Shown piece by piece: positions 40,797 through 50,913 of a stretch of 56,725 nucleotides of DNA. The DNA is from Gammaproteobacteria bacterium (lineage in GTDB: Bacteria > Pseudomonadota > Gammaproteobacteria > UWMA-0217): positions 1 to 56,725 of the forward strand of contig JALSHZ010000093.1 of assembly GCA_026981985.1 (NCBI GenBank). The letters are read 5' to 3'. Made by a program: the position numbers and the translations under genes. The notes beneath the pieces are model-generated. The model saw only the letters and a program-made list of their open reading frames with translations, was not told where the DNA came from and searched no databases. Within the stretch, counting starts at the first letter, position 1. Every line of letters starts with the position of its first letter.

Positions 40797-41798
40797 ATGG
40801 ATGACACTAACCAGAATTTTGGCCATCTCTTTCGCAGCTTGCGTGAGCAGGCCGGGCGCCAGCTCTCCGATGTAGCAGCGGAGCTGCACATCAACGTCGC
40901 GCATTTGCAGGCGCTGGAAGATGAAGCTTTCGATCGACTTCCCAGTCAGTCCTTCGCTCGTGGGTATATCCGCGCCTATGCACGTGCGCTGGAAACCGAT
41001 GCCGAGCCACTGCTGAAAGCCTATTTGCGCAGTGCGCCTCCGACCGAGGCGTGGCACGTCAACCAGCCGCTGGAAGAAGAGACGCAGACATCACGGCTGC
41101 CGTTGCTGCTCGGCACCGCTGCGGTGGCTGCGACCATTGTTGCGCTGTTTGTCATCTGGTTTCTCGGCAGTGGCTACCTGGACAAGGAGTCGACGCTGGC
41201 GGATCGGCCAGTGGAAGCACCGGCATCGTCGGTGGCTCCAGAGTTGCTGCCGATGTCCGAACAACAGCCGCAAGCAGCACCGGTGATCGCGGACGACCAG
41301 GACGACAAAGCTGAGACAGCTGCAACTGGCCAAGGAACTGGCGAAGACGATGCTGGCGCCGATCCCGCGGTGGCCGACGACGCCGATACACAGAAAGAAC
41401 CGACGCCGGAAAAGTCCACGCAAGCCGATGACGATCAGGCCGAGCCAACGCAGCAAGAAGACAAGGCCGGGGGAAATCAGGCGGCGTCCAGCCGGGTTAA
41501 ACCTGACGATGACAATCCAGACCTGATTCGTGCACCCGAGGGCAACGACAAGGTCGTGATCACCCTGAACGATGATTCCTGGGTGGATATCAAGGATGCG
41601 AACGGCCAACGTCTGCTGCGTGGTCTCTATCTCAAAGGCGCCCACAAGACGCTGATCGGTCAGGCACCGTTTCAGGTCTTTCTCGGCAATGCCCCTGCGG
41701 TGACGTTGCAGGCGGCCGGCAAGGCTGTTGACTTGAGTGGCTTTGTCCGCCCCAACAAGACAGCACGTTTCGTTGTCCTGCAAAAAACGGAAAACTGA
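40797..41798 (+). CDS. rodZ: cytoskeletal protein RodZ-like
   Basis: Single-pass protein of 333 residues linking MreB to wall synthesis. The N-terminal helix-turn-helix domain ([23 protein letters not shown], then [16 protein letters not shown]) covers about residues 5-80, a membrane helix lies at about 100-122, a long acidic Gln/Asp-rich linker follows, and the C-terminal DUF4115 domain (about 250-333, [22 protein letters not shown]) is periplasmic. The stop overlaps the hisS ATG by one base. ispG, normally between rodZ and hisS, is missing. Confidence 0.93.
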   Translation: MDDTNQNFGHLFRSLREQAGRQLSDVAAELHINVAHLQALEDEAFDRLPSQSFARGYIRAYARALETDAEPLLKAYLRSAPPTEAWHVNQPLEEETQTSRLPLLLGTAAVAATIVALFVIWFLGSGYLDKESTLADRPVEAPASSVAPELLPMSEQQPQAAPVIADDQDDKAETAATGQGTGEDDAGADPAVADDADTQKEPTPEKSTQADDDQAEPTQQEDKAGGNQAASSRVKPDDDNPDLIRAPEGNDKVVITLNDDSWVDIKDANGQRLLRGLYLKGAHKTLIGQAPFQVFLGNAPAVTLQAAGKAVDLSGFVRPNKTARFVVLQKTEN

Positions 41799-43072
41799 TG
41801 GCTCAACAGATTCAATCGATCCGCGGGATGCACGACATCCTGCCCGACGAGAGCGGCCAATGGCATTGGCTCGAGCGCCATGCGCGCGATGTGCTGGAAC
41901 GTTACGGCTATCGTGAGATTCGCATGCCGATCGTGGAAAAGACCGAACTGTTCAAGCGCTCGATCGGAGAGGTGACCGACATCGTCGAAAAGGAGATGTA
42001 TACCTTCGAGGATCGCAACGGTGACAGCCTCAGCCTGCGGCCCGAAGGCACCGCCAGCTGTGTGCGCGCCGGGATTCAGCATGGCCTGTTCCACAATCAG
42101 CAGCAGCGGCTGTGGTACCAGGGGCCGATGTTTCGCCATGAGCGTCCGCAGAAGGGGCGCTATCGCCAGTTCCAGCAGATCGGTGTTGAAACCTTCGGCT
42201 ATGCCGGCCCCGAGATCGAGGCCGAATTGATCGCGATGACCCAGCGCCTGTGGGATGTGCTGGGCATTGCGGATGTCACGCTGGAGCTGAACACCCTGGG
42301 TACGCCGGAAAGCCGCAAGGCCTATCGTGAGGTATTGGTCGACTTCTACCGTGCCCATCTCGATCAGCTCGACGACGACAGCCGGCGGAGACTCGAAACC
42401 AATCCACTGCGCATTCTCGATAGCAAGAATCCCCAGGTGCAGACCCTCAATGACAACGCGCCGTCGCTGCATGACCATCTGGATGACGCCTCGAAAGCAC
42501 ATTTCGCGACGCTGTGTGCTTTGCTCGACGATGTCGGGATTGCCTATCAGTTGAACAGCCGCCTGGTGCGCGGGCTGGACTACTACTCGCACACGGTTTT
42601 CGAGTGGACGACGACCGCACTCGGCGCGCAAGGCACGGTCTGTGCCGGTGGGCGTTACGATGGCCTGGTGCCGCAGCTCGGTGGCAAACCGACCCCCGCC
42701 GCCGGATTTGCGATGGGGGTCGAACGGCTGCTGGAGCTGGTGCGCGTGCAGGGTGGCGCTGACGCCAGCTACCGCCCCGATGCCTATCTGGTGCTGGCGG
42801 GCGACGCAGCACAGCGTCGCGGATTCGCGCTGGCAGAACGGCTGCGCAGCGATCTGCCGCAGCTAAAACTCCAGGTCAATATTGGCGGCGGCAGCTTCAA
42901 GGCGCAGATCAAGCGCGCCGACAAGAGCGGCGCCGAGGTGGCGCTGATCATTGCTGACGATGAGCTGGCCGCCGGCACGATCACGGTCAAACCGCTGCGT
43001 GACCGCACGGCGCAGCAGGAAACCGTTCCCTACGAAACTGTAATTGAAAAGCTGTCTGCCACTTTGGCATAA
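41798..43072 (+). CDS. hisS: histidyl-tRNA synthetase
   Basis: Class II synthetase of 424 residues. It starts [19 protein letters not shown]; motif 2 is [17 protein letters not shown], the histidine-specific motif is [15 protein letters not shown], motif 3 is [14 protein letters not shown], and a C-terminal anticodon-binding domain is present (from about residue 325). Directly coupled to rodZ. Confidence 0.98.
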   Translation: MAQQIQSIRGMHDILPDESGQWHWLERHARDVLERYGYREIRMPIVEKTELFKRSIGEVTDIVEKEMYTFEDRNGDSLSLRPEGTASCVRAGIQHGLFHNQQQRLWYQGPMFRHERPQKGRYRQFQQIGVETFGYAGPEIEAELIAMTQRLWDVLGIADVTLELNTLGTPESRKAYREVLVDFYRAHLDQLDDDSRRRLETNPLRILDSKNPQVQTLNDNAPSLHDHLDDASKAHFATLCALLDDVGIAYQLNSRLVRGLDYYSHTVFEWTTTALGAQGTVCAGGRYDGLVPQLGGKPTPAAGFAMGVERLLELVRVQGGADASYRPDAYLVLAGDAAQRRGFALAERLRSDLPQLKLQVNIGGGSFKAQIKRADKSGAEVALIIADDELAAGTITVKPLRDRTAQQETVPYETVIEKLSATLA

Positions 43073-43087
43073 GCGGAGAAACGACCG

Positions 43088-43738
43088 ATGACTGAATATG
43101 TAACCGATGAACAACAGGTAGAAGCACTGAAAAAATGGTGGGCGGAAAACGGCCGCTACCTGATCGGTGGTGTCGTCCTGGGGCTGGCGATCCTGTTTGG
43201 CTGGAATGGCTGGAAAGACTACAAGGAAAATCGCGGCAAGACGGCATCCGGCCTTTATTCGCAGTTGGAGCAGGCGGTTGCGGCCGGTGATGCGCAGCGG
43301 GCGCAGGCGTTGCAGGGGCAGCTCGTCGATGACTATGCGGCCACGCCTTATGCGGCTGCGGCTGAACTGACCATGGCACGGCTGGCGGTGGAAAAGGACG
43401 ACCTTGCCACGGCCGAGCTGAATTTGCGTTCGGCGATTGAACTGGCGGACCAGCAGGCGGTACGCGAGCTGGCTCAATTGCGTCTTGCCTATGTGCTGAC
43501 GGCTGAGGGTAAGGCAGAGGAGGCACTGAGCATCCTGGATCGTGACTGGGATGCGGCGTGGACATCACTGCGCGAGGAGCTTCGCGGTGATGCCTACCAG
43601 GCGCTGGGCAAGCTAGATGTGGCGCGGCAGGCCTATGACAAGGCATTGTTGACCGCGGGCGGGCCAGCCAGTTATCTCCAGCTCAAGCGTGATGCCCTGG
43701 GTCAGTCCGAACCAGCCAACGAGGAGCGAGCTTCTTGA
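43088..43738 (+). CDS. yfgM: YfgM-family ancillary translocon protein
   Basis: Inner-membrane protein of 216 residues. The N-terminus MTEYVTDEQQVEALKKWWAE and the following helix (YLIGGVVLGLAILFGWNGW, about residues 25-43) match YfgM, which in E. coli joins SecYEG and periplasmic chaperones such as PpiD. The rest is TPR-like helical repeats. GGAG ten bases upstream supports the start; the stop overlaps the bamB TTG. Confidence 0.93.
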   Translation: MTEYVTDEQQVEALKKWWAENGRYLIGGVVLGLAILFGWNGWKDYKENRGKTASGLYSQLEQAVAAGDAQRAQALQGQLVDDYAATPYAAAAELTMARLAVEKDDLATAELNLRSAIELADQQAVRELAQLRLAYVLTAEGKAEEALSILDRDWDAAWTSLREELRGDAYQALGKLDVARQAYDKALLTAGGPASYLQLKRDALGQSEPANEERAS

Positions 43739-44871
43739 AACGATTAGCCATATTGCTGATGACCCTGGTGCTGGCCAGCTGTGCCGGTACCGACAATGTC
43801 GCCCCACCGACCGCGCTTGAGCCCATCGACGAGACGTTGCAGACCAAGCGGTTGTGGGCGCACGACACGGGCAATGGGGAAGGTGGGTTCTTTTTGCGGC
43901 TGCATCCCTACGTCGAGGATGGCAAGATCTTTGTCGTCAGCCGGGCAGGGGAGTTCACCGCCTGGGACAGTGACGGCAAGTCGCTGTGGAAAACCACATT
44001 GCAGCCGGGTATCACTGCCGGTGTCAACGGCGGCGAGGGGATCGTCGCCGTTGGCAACGAAGACCGCGAAGTCATCGCAGTCTCCGCCGACGATGGCAAG
44101 GAGTTGTGGCGACAGTCGGTCAGCAGTCTGGTGACTGCGCTGTCGCGCGTCGAGGATGGTGTGCTGGTCGTCCGCAGTGGTGACGGCAATATCTTTGGTC
44201 TCGATGCGCAGAGCGGCGATGTACGCTGGAAAATCAGCCGTACCGTGCCGGCACTCAGTATCCACGGGCAAAGTGAACCGCTGGTAACGCAAGGTGTTGC
44301 ACTGATCGGTCTCGACAATGGCCGCTTGCTGCTGGCGTCGCTGAAAGATGGCAAGGGCGTCTGGGAAAAGGTGGTCGCCATCGCCGAGGGGCGTAGCGAG
44401 ATCGAGCGCATGGTCGATATCGACGGTGCCTTGGCGCTGCGCGGCGCGGTCGTGTTCGTGGTGACCTATCACGGCAAAGTGGCCGCTATCGATGCACGTA
44501 GTGGCAAGACAGTGTGGATGCACGATGCCTCCAGCGTAACCGGCGTTTCCGAAGCCAATGGCCGTGTCGTGTTCAGTGATGAGAACAGCGTCGTCTGGTC
44601 GCTGGATGCGCGTACCGGTGTACCGATCTGGAAGCAGGAGGCGCTGAAATTTCGTCGCCTGACGCGCCCGGTTGCGGTGGGTGACTATCTCGTCGTCGGT
44701 GATTTTGAAGGCTATCTGCACTGGCTGGATGCAGCGACCGGCAAGCTCGTTGCGCGGGATCGCGCCAGTTCCCATGCGATACTGGCGGCGCCAGTGGTCG
44801 CCGATGGCAAAGTCCATGTGCTGGCCACCGATGGCAAGCTCAGCGTCTGGGAAGTCGATTCAGGCAAATGA
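43735..44871 (+). CDS. bamB: outer membrane assembly lipoprotein BamB
   Basis: Beta-propeller lipoprotein of the BAM complex (378 residues). The signal peptide ends in LVLASC, and repeated PQQ-like blades follow with motifs such as [28 protein letters not shown] and [14 protein letters not shown]. The start is TTG at 43735, overlapping the yfgM stop as TTGA, with GAGGAG upstream; no ATG would give a complete signal peptide. It overlaps der by ATGA. Confidence 0.95.
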   Translation: MKRLAILLMTLVLASCAGTDNVAPPTALEPIDETLQTKRLWAHDTGNGEGGFFLRLHPYVEDGKIFVVSRAGEFTAWDSDGKSLWKTTLQPGITAGVNGGEGIVAVGNEDREVIAVSADDGKELWRQSVSSLVTALSRVEDGVLVVRSGDGNIFGLDAQSGDVRWKISRTVPALSIHGQSEPLVTQGVALIGLDNGRLLLASLKDGKGVWEKVVAIAEGRSEIERMVDIDGALALRGAVVFVVTYHGKVAAIDARSGKTVWMHDASSVTGVSEANGRVVFSDENSVVWSLDARTGVPIWKQEALKFRRLTRPVAVGDYLVVGDFEGYLHWLDAATGKLVARDRASSHAILAAPVVADGKVHVLATDGKLSVWEVDSGK

Positions 44872-46247
44872 GCACTGTCATTGCCCTGGTGGGGCGTCCC
44901 AATGTTGGTAAATCCACACTCTTCAATCAGTTGACGCGATCCCGCGACGCGATTGTTGCTGATTTTCCCGGCCTCACACGCGATCGGCAGTATGGTTTTG
45001 GCAAACTGGGGGGCCGCTATCTGGTGATCGACACGGGTGGCTTGGGTGAAGAAACCGAGCAGATCGACGATTTGATGTCGGAACAGACCCGTCAGGGCAT
45101 CGAGGAGGCCGATCGCATTATCTGGCTGCTGGATGCTCGTGCCGGGCTGACGCCTGGTGATGAAGCCATCGCCGATGCATTGCGTCGTGCCGGCAAGCCG
45201 GTTTTTCTTGCGGCCAACAAGACAGACGGCCTCGATGCCGAGCAGGCCATGGCGGAATTTCACGGCCTGGGGTTCTCCTCGCCGGTACCGATTGCCGCAT
45301 CACATGGCCGCGGCTTGCAGAAATTGATGGAGACCGTGCTCGCTGGCACGGACGCAATCGAAACCGAAGAAGCGCCGGCAGAAGATCCCGATGCGGGCAT
45401 CAAGATTGCCTTTGTCGGGCGTCCCAATGTTGGCAAGTCCACCTTGCTGAATCGCATCCTCGGTGAAGACCGGGTCGTCGTCAGCGATGTGCCGGGCACC
45501 ACGCGTGACAGCATCGCCGTGCCCTTCGAGCGTGATGGCCAGAAATACACGCTGATCGATACCGCGGGTGTGCGGCGGCGGGGCAAGGTGACGGAAACGG
45601 TTGAAAAGTTCAGTATCGTCAAGACACTGGCATCGATCGACGTGGCCGATGTCGCCATTCACCTCATCGACGCACAGGAAGGTGTAACCGACCAGGATGT
45701 CAGCCTCATTGGCTTGAGCGTCAATGCCGGCAAGTCCGTTATCGTCTGTCTCAACAAATGGGACGGCTTGAGCAATCAGCGTCGTGAGGAGCTGAAGGAG
45801 GACTACGCCCGCAAGCTGGCATTTCTCGACTTTGCCGAACGCTACACCATCTCGGCGCTGCATGGCACCGGCGTCGGGCTGTTGTTCGATGCAGTGCAAC
45901 GGGCATGGCGATCTGCCACCATCGACATTCCAACCACCAAAATGACCCGGCTGCTGGAAATGGCGGTGGCACGACACCAGCCACCGATGGCGCGAGGGCG
46001 GCGCATCAAATTGCGCTATGCGCACCAGGGTGGCCGGCGGCCGCCAGTAATTGTCATTCATGGTACCCAGACTGATCGTCTGCCAGCCGCCTACAAGCGC
46101 TATCTGGAAAATTTCTTTCGTCAGCAACTCAAACTGGTTGGTACGCCCATCCGCATCGAGCTCAAATCCGCCGCAAACCCCTTCGCCGGGCGCAAGCGCA
46201 AACCATCTGCGAACCCTGGTGATAGGAGCGGAGGGCGCAGGCGCTAG
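44868..46247 (+). CDS. der: ribosome biogenesis GTPase Der (EngA)
   Basis: Double GTPase needed for 50S assembly (459 residues). The two G domains start with [15 protein letters not shown] and [15 protein letters not shown] and have NKTD and NKWD base-recognition motifs respectively; a KH-like domain follows ([37 protein letters not shown]). A basic tail ends just before the repeat array. Last gene of this eight-gene run. Confidence 0.98.
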   Translation: MSTVIALVGRPNVGKSTLFNQLTRSRDAIVADFPGLTRDRQYGFGKLGGRYLVIDTGGLGEETEQIDDLMSEQTRQGIEEADRIIWLLDARAGLTPGDEAIADALRRAGKPVFLAANKTDGLDAEQAMAEFHGLGFSSPVPIAASHGRGLQKLMETVLAGTDAIETEEAPAEDPDAGIKIAFVGRPNVGKSTLLNRILGEDRVVVSDVPGTTRDSIAVPFERDGQKYTLIDTAGVRRRGKVTETVEKFSIVKTLASIDVADVAIHLIDAQEGVTDQDVSLIGLSVNAGKSVIVCLNKWDGLSNQRREELKEDYARKLAFLDFAERYTISALHGTGVGLLFDAVQRAWRSATIDIPTTKMTRLLEMAVARHQPPMARGRRIKLRYAHQGGRRPPVIVIHGTQTDRLPAAYKRYLENFFRQQLKLVGTPIRIELKSAANPFAGRKRKPSANPGDRSGGRRR

Positions 46248-46251
46248 CCCC

Positions 46252-47053
46252 TGCTTATGAATCGACTCGAAACTTCCCGATTCAAGCAGACAGCCTGAAC
46301 CCAACGTAGGGGCGAATTCATTCGCCTTACCCGGGAGCCGAAGATTGTCAGGCCTCCAGCCCGCAGTGGAATGGCGATTGAAATCGCCCCAACACCAGAA
46401 ACTTTTGCTTATGAATCGACTCGAAACTTCCCGATTCAAGCAGACAGCCTGAACCCGGTGTAGGGGCGAATTCATTCGCCTTACCCGGGAGCCGAAGATT
46501 GTCAGGCCGCCAGCCCGCGGTGGAATGGCGATTGAAATCGCCCCAACACCAGAAACTTTTGCTTATGAATCGACTCGAAACTTCCCGATTCAAGCAGACA
46601 GCCTGAACCCGGTGTAGGGGCGAATTCATTCGCCTTACCCCGAGAGCCGAAGATTGTCAGGCCTCCAGCCCATGGCGGAATGGCGATTAAAATCGCCCCA
46701 ACACCAGAAACTTTTGCTTGTGAATCGACTCGAAACTTCCAGATTCAAGCGGATAGCCTGAACCCGGTGTAGGGGCGAATTCATTCGCCTTACCCCGAGA
46801 GCCGGAGACTGTCAGGCCGCCAGCCCGCGGTGGAATGGCGATTGAAATCGCCCCAACGCGAGAAACCCTCCAGGCTACTGCTACTTTTGCTTATGAATCA
46901 ACTCGAAACTTCCCGATTCAAGCAGACAGCCTGAACCCGGTGTAGGGGCGAATTCATTCGCCTTACCCCGAGAGCCGGAGATTGTCAGGCCTCCAGCCCG
47001 CAGTGGAATGGCGATTGAAATCGCCCCAACGTCAGAAACCCTCCAGACTATCG
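46252..47053. repeat. five-unit tandem array: REP pairs plus folE2 3'-end fragments
   Basis: Fills the whole der-folE2 gap. Units start at 46252, 46406, 46560, 46715 and 46888 (periods 154, 154, 155 and 173; unit 4 carries an extra 18 bases). Each has a roughly 45-base segment resembling the folE2 3' end (compare 47091-47133), then a GTAG-headed REP (at 46306, 46460, 46614, 46769 and 46942), a spacer of about 46 bases and an inverted REP (GGCGATT..AATCGCCCC). On the minus strand the fragment would read LESGSFESIHKQ against the FolE2 tail [12 protein letters not shown]. The units are highly similar, differing by scattered substitutions. No gene is supported here. Confidence 0.9.
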
Positions 47054-47845
47054 CTACTTTACCTTCTCGATATAGGCATACGCCGAGTGGTTGTGAATCG
47101 ATTCGAAATTCTCTGATTCGAGTTGATAGGCGGCGATGCGGTCGTCTTCATTGAGTTTTGCGGCGATGTCGCGGATCAAGTCTTCGACGAACTTGGGGTT
47201 GTCATAAGCACGTTCGGTGACGTATTTTTCATCCGGGCGCTTGAGCAGGCTGTAGAGCTCGCAGGAGGCTTGCTGCTCCACCAGATCGATGATGTCCTCG
47301 ACCCAGATGAAGGTCTTCAGCCGGGCGTTGACAGTGATGTGCGAGCGTTGGTTGTGGGCACCGTAGTCGGAGATTTTCTTCGAGCAGGGACAGAGGCTGG
47401 TGACGGGCACGACGACCTTGATCCATGAGGTGACTTCGTCGTCGTGGATTTCGCCGATCAGCGTGACTTCGTAGTCCATCAGGCTTTGCACGCCGGAGAC
47501 GGGGGCGGTCTTGTTGACGAAATAGGGGAAGGTCATTTCGACGTGGCCTGAGCGCGCTTCGAGTTTTTCGCTGATTTCGCGCAGCATGGCGTGGAAGGTA
47601 TCGACGGTGATCTCGCGCTCGTGATTATTCAGAATTTCGACGAAGCGCGACATGTGGGTGCCCTTGAAGTCCTGCGGCAGGTTCACGTACATGTTGAACT
47701 CGGCGACGGTGTGCTGCTCGCCGCCGCTGCGTTCGGCAATTCTGACTGGGTGCTTGATGCCTTTGATGCCGACTTTGTCGATCGGGATCTGGCGGCTGTC
47801 GGCAGCGCCCTGAACGTCGGGGATTTCACATTGGGGAGTGGCCAT
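47054..47845 (-). CDS. folE2: GTP cyclohydrolase I type IB
   Basis: Zinc-independent-type enzyme making dihydroneopterin triphosphate from GTP (263 residues). Family features include [37 protein letters not shown], the conserved cysteine in [21 protein letters not shown] and the ending [19 protein letters not shown]. It is followed on the same strand order by queD upstream (5 bp away), so it probably feeds queuosine. Its last 20 codons are the source of the fragment repeated in the adjoining array. Confidence 0.96.
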   Translation of the reverse strand: MATPQCEIPDVQGAADSRQIPIDKVGIKGIKHPVRIAERSGGEQHTVAEFNMYVNLPQDFKGTHMSRFVEILNNHEREITVDTFHAMLREISEKLEARSGHVEMTFPYFVNKTAPVSGVQSLMDYEVTLIGEIHDDEVTSWIKVVVPVTSLCPCSKKISDYGAHNQRSHITVNARLKTFIWVEDIIDLVEQQASCELYSLLKRPDEKYVTERAYDNPKFVEDLIRDIAAKLNEDDRIAAYQLESENFESIHNHSAYAYIEKVK

Positions 47846-47850
47846 GATGA

Positions 47851-48237
47851 TTACTCTTGGTCCCGGGTGTAACGAACGCAGGCGCGTTCGGTTTCCCAGA
47901 GTGTAACGGCGCTAACGCGGACATGTGCGGAATTGAGCATGCCGGAGAGTTCGTCGAAGAAGTATTCGGCGATGTGTTCCGCGGTAGGGTTTTTTTTCGT
48001 AAACGGCGGCAGTTCGTTGAGATAGCGATGATCCAGCCTGCCGGCGATTTCCCGCGTTGCTTTCTTGATGTCCTTGAAATCGATGGCCATGCCGATGTCG
48101 TCGAGACGGCTGGCCTGGACCTCGGTTTCCACCTTCCAGTTGTGTCCGTGCATGCGGCTGCAAGCGCCCGGGTAACCTCTGAGCGTGTGTGCGGATGCGA
48201 AATCGGCAATGACTTTGAGTGTGAAGAGCGCGGGCAT
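47851..48237 (-). CDS. queD: 6-carboxy-5,6,7,8-tetrahydropterin synthase (QueD/PTPS family)
   Basis: Second step of queuosine precursor synthesis (128 residues). Zinc histidines are in FASAHTL and MHGHNW, the catalytic cysteine is in GACSRMHGH, and ALHTL-type and [11 protein letters not shown] segments follow. The ending [18 protein letters not shown] is typical. Placed 5 bp before folE2 on the same strand, so both are likely one transcript. A pterin role other than queuosine is possible but less likely. Confidence 0.93.
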   Translation of the reverse strand: MPALFTLKVIADFASAHTLRGYPGACSRMHGHNWKVETEVQASRLDDIGMAIDFKDIKKATREIAGRLDHRYLNELPPFTKKNPTAEHIAEYFFDELSGMLNSAHVRVSAVTLWETERACVRYTRDQE

Positions 48238-48258
48238 GAAATGAGGGGTGACAAAAAT

Positions 48259-50154
48259 CTAGCGGGATGCTATCCGAGAGGATAGGGGAATGCAATTTCC
48301 CGCTGCAATGTGAGTGCAAATGCGGCTGTAGATGCCTTCTGCGTCCAGCCCGGCATCGGCGAGCAGCTCTTCGCGGTTGCCATGGGCCAGGAAGCGGTCG
48401 GGTAGACCAAGGTTGAGTAGGGGGGTGGTCATACCAGTCTGATTGAGTTGTTCATTGACGGCACTGCCAGCGCCACCGGCGATGCATCCATCCTCGATGG
48501 TCACGAGATGGTCGTGGTTTGCTGCCAGGTCGAGAATGAGTGCTTCGTCGAGCGGCTTGACGAAGCGCATATTGGCGACCGTCGCATCCAGTTTTTCGGC
48601 GGCTTCCAGGGCTGCTGGCAGTGGTGCGCCAAAGACGAGCAGGGCGATCTTGCTGCCCTTGCGGACGACCTCGCCCTTGCCGATGGGGAGGGTGTCGAGC
48701 GTGTCTCCGGGTTCTGCGCCGATGCCTGCGCCGCGTGGATAGCGCACGGCGGCAGGGCCGTTGTGGCGGAATCCGGTGCTGAGCATCTGGCGGCACTCGG
48801 CTTCGTCGGCCGGTGCCATGATGACCATGTTCGGCACGCAGCGCAGAAAGGCGAGGTCGAAGCTGCCGGCGTGGGTCGGGCCGTCCGGGCCAACGACGCC
48901 ACCACGGTCGATGGCGAGCAATACCGGCAGGTTCTGCAAGGCGATATCATGGATGAGTTGGTCGTAGGCGCGTTGCAGAAAGGTTGAATAGATGGCGACG
49001 ACGGGTTTCGAACCGCGAATGGCCATGCCGGCGGCCAGCGTCAGGGCATGCTGTTCGGCAATGGCGACATCGAAGTAGCGGTCAGGAAATCGTTCTGAAA
49101 AGGCCACCAGGCCAGAGCCTTCGCGCATGGCCGGGGTAATGCCCATCAGGCGTGCGTCGGCGGCCGCCTGGTCGCAGAGCCAGTCGCTGAATACGTCGGT
49201 ATAGGTCTTTTTTGCAGCGGCTTTGCCACTGCTGCTGGGAATGCCGGCATGGCGGTCGAACTGGCCGACGCCGTGGTAGCGCACTGGCTCGCGTTCGGCA
49301 TGATGATAGCCCTTGCCTTTTTTGGTGACGGCATGGAGCAGGATCGGGCCGGGCATGTCGCGGAGGTTTTTCAAGGTCCGCAGCAGGGTTGGCAGGCTGT
49401 GGCCGTCGACAGGCCCGATATAGTTGAAGCCCAGCTCCTCGAACAGCGTGCCAGGCATCACCATGCCTTTCATGTGTTCTTCGGCGCGGCGGGCGAATTC
49501 TTCAATTGGCGGCAGATGCCGCAGCAGCCGTTTGCTTTCCTCGCGCACCGTGCTGTAGAGGTGGCTGGAAAGGACGCGGGTGAAGTAGTTTGACAGGCCG
49601 CCGACATTGGGCGAGATCGACATGTCATTGTCGTTGAGGATGACCAGCAAGTCTTCCTTGAGGCCACCGGCGTGATTCAGCGCCTCGAATGCCATGCCGG
49701 CCGTCATGGCACCGTCGCCGATCACTGCGATGGCTTTCTGTTTCTTGCCCTGCGCCCGGGCGGCAATGGCCATGCCCAGCGCGGCGCTGATCGAGGTGCT
49801 GGAGTGGCCAGCGCCAAAGGCGTCATATTCGCTCTCGTCGATGTTCGGGAAGCCAGCCAAACCACCACGTTGACGAATTGTGGTCAGCTGCTCACGTCGG
49901 CCAGTCAAGACTTTGTGGGGATAGCACTGATGACCGACATCCCAGACCAGCGGGTCATTGGGTGTGTCGAACACATAATGGAGGGCGATGGTCAGCTCGA
50001 TCACACCCAGGCCTGAGGCAAGATGGCCGCCGCTTTGTGACACGGATTCAAGAATGAACTCGCGCAACTCGGAAGCGAGCTGCGGCAGTTGCGACTCGGG
50101 CATTTCGCGCAAATCGGCTGGTGAGTTGATTCTGGAGAGCAAGCTGGAGTTCAC
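48259..50154 (-). CDS. dxs: 1-deoxy-D-xylulose-5-phosphate synthase
   Basis: First enzyme of the MEP isoprenoid pathway (631 residues from GTG at 50154). The start is inferred: [26 protein letters not shown] aligns with the normal N-terminus, and the frame further upstream is not family-like. TPP binding is shown by [19 protein letters not shown] with [11 protein letters not shown]; the transketolase Pyr domain includes [17 protein letters not shown] and [15 protein letters not shown]. It is 21 bp upstream of queD and could be cotranscribed with it. The MEP gene ispG is not at its usual site beside hisS. Confidence 0.95.
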   Translation of the reverse strand: MNSSLLSRINSPADLREMPESQLPQLASELREFILESVSQSGGHLASGLGVIELTIALHYVFDTPNDPLVWDVGHQCYPHKVLTGRREQLTTIRQRGGLAGFPNIDESEYDAFGAGHSSTSISAALGMAIAARAQGKKQKAIAVIGDGAMTAGMAFEALNHAGGLKEDLLVILNDNDMSISPNVGGLSNYFTRVLSSHLYSTVREESKRLLRHLPPIEEFARRAEEHMKGMVMPGTLFEELGFNYIGPVDGHSLPTLLRTLKNLRDMPGPILLHAVTKKGKGYHHAEREPVRYHGVGQFDRHAGIPSSSGKAAAKKTYTDVFSDWLCDQAAADARLMGITPAMREGSGLVAFSERFPDRYFDVAIAEQHALTLAAGMAIRGSKPVVAIYSTFLQRAYDQLIHDIALQNLPVLLAIDRGGVVGPDGPTHAGSFDLAFLRCVPNMVIMAPADEAECRQMLSTGFRHNGPAAVRYPRGAGIGAEPGDTLDTLPIGKGEVVRKGSKIALLVFGAPLPAALEAAEKLDATVANMRFVKPLDEALILDLAANHDHLVTIEDGCIAGGAGSAVNEQLNQTGMTTPLLNLGLPDRFLAHGNREELLADAGLDAEGIYSRICTHIAAGNCIPLSSRIASR

Positions 50155-50257
50155 AGCGTCGATGGCAGCGTCAAAAGGCACAGTATCGGACGAACCGGGC
50201 CGGAAAACAACCGGGGTGCCGTGATGAGGGGTATTCCTGCAGGAGGAAGGTGTCGCT

Positions 50258-50533
50258 TCAGCAGGCGCGGCAGAACAGGCGCAGTATCGGTCGGCAAAGC
50301 AGCCACACCAGGAGGATATTGAGTAATGGTGTACCGAGAACGGTCGCCATGCGAATCGTCTCCGAACCACCCACGAAAATCGGCGTCAGATTCCAGGGCA
50401 GCCCCAGTGGAGTCAGCACCAGTGCGGTGATCAGATCGAGCGTGGCATTGTGCATGCTCATGTTGGTAAAGAACATCACCACACCGGCAACCCACGCGAG
50501 TACCATCAGCCCAACGAGCCCTTTGCAGAACAT
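50258..50533 (-). CDS. small membrane protein of unknown function
   Basis: A 91-residue protein starting [22 protein letters not shown], with two hydrophobic helices (about residues 5-27 and 63-83) and a hydrophobic middle; cysteines occur at the end ([14 protein letters not shown]). A perfect AGGAG seven bases before the ATG at 50533 supports a real gene. I do not recognise the family. It lies between the broken imuB tail and dxs, transcribed toward dxs. Confidence 0.6.
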   Translation of the reverse strand: MFCKGLVGLMVLAWVAGVVMFFTNMSMHNATLDLITALVLTPLGLPWNLTPIFVGGSETIRMATVLGTPLLNILLVWLLCRPILRLFCRAC

Positions 50534-50685
50534 GGTTATTCTCCTTTTTGTCACCGCAACGGGACGGGTTTTGTGTTTGCCCTGAGCGGTGCTGGGTTAA
50601 TCGAATGGGGATCATCTTTTCATGCTGCGGCGATCGTGTCGATACGGAAGATTTCCCGCGAATGTTGTGTCTTGCCGGCCGGGCA

Positions 50686-50913
50686 TCAACCAAAGTAGCC
50701 ATGCAGATACCAGTTGGTGTTTTTGCCGATTTCCTGAAACACCCATAAGGTCTGCTGTTGCCGGGAGCGGGCGACATAGTAGTCGCGGCGCGTGCCGTGG
50801 CTGTCCCACCAGCCGGATTCGATACGCTCCGGGCCTGCCAGCAGCGTCAGCGGGCAGCCGTGGAGTTGTGGGCCATGGTCGCTGAGACTCAGGGCTTGTG
50901 GCGGGTCGATTAG
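50686..50913 (-). pseudogene. imuB: severed C-terminal tail of imuB
   Basis: Directly in frame after the TGA that ends the imuB reading frame (50914-50916), the frame stays open for 75 codons to a second TGA at 50686-50688. It reads LIDPPQALSLSDHGPQLHGC and later GPERIESGWWDSHGT, RRDYYVARS and WYLHGYFG, the conserved ending of ImuB proteins. The interrupted position corresponds to a tryptophan (RPLWLL-like context), so a TGG to TGA change explains it. Confidence 0.88.

Noticed and set aside
45300-46629. Antisense reading frames across der and the REP array
   Set aside because: They overlap a firm gene or are translations of the repeat units, with no ribosome binding sites or known domains.
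46252-47053. Possible CRISPR array
   Set aside because: Units are about 154 bp and similar along their whole length, without short constant repeats and variable spacers, and no cas gene is near.
50155-50370. Long N-terminal extension of Dxs
   Set aside because: About 70 residues rich in Cys, His and Ser are unlike any Dxs; the GTG at 50154 gives a normal length.
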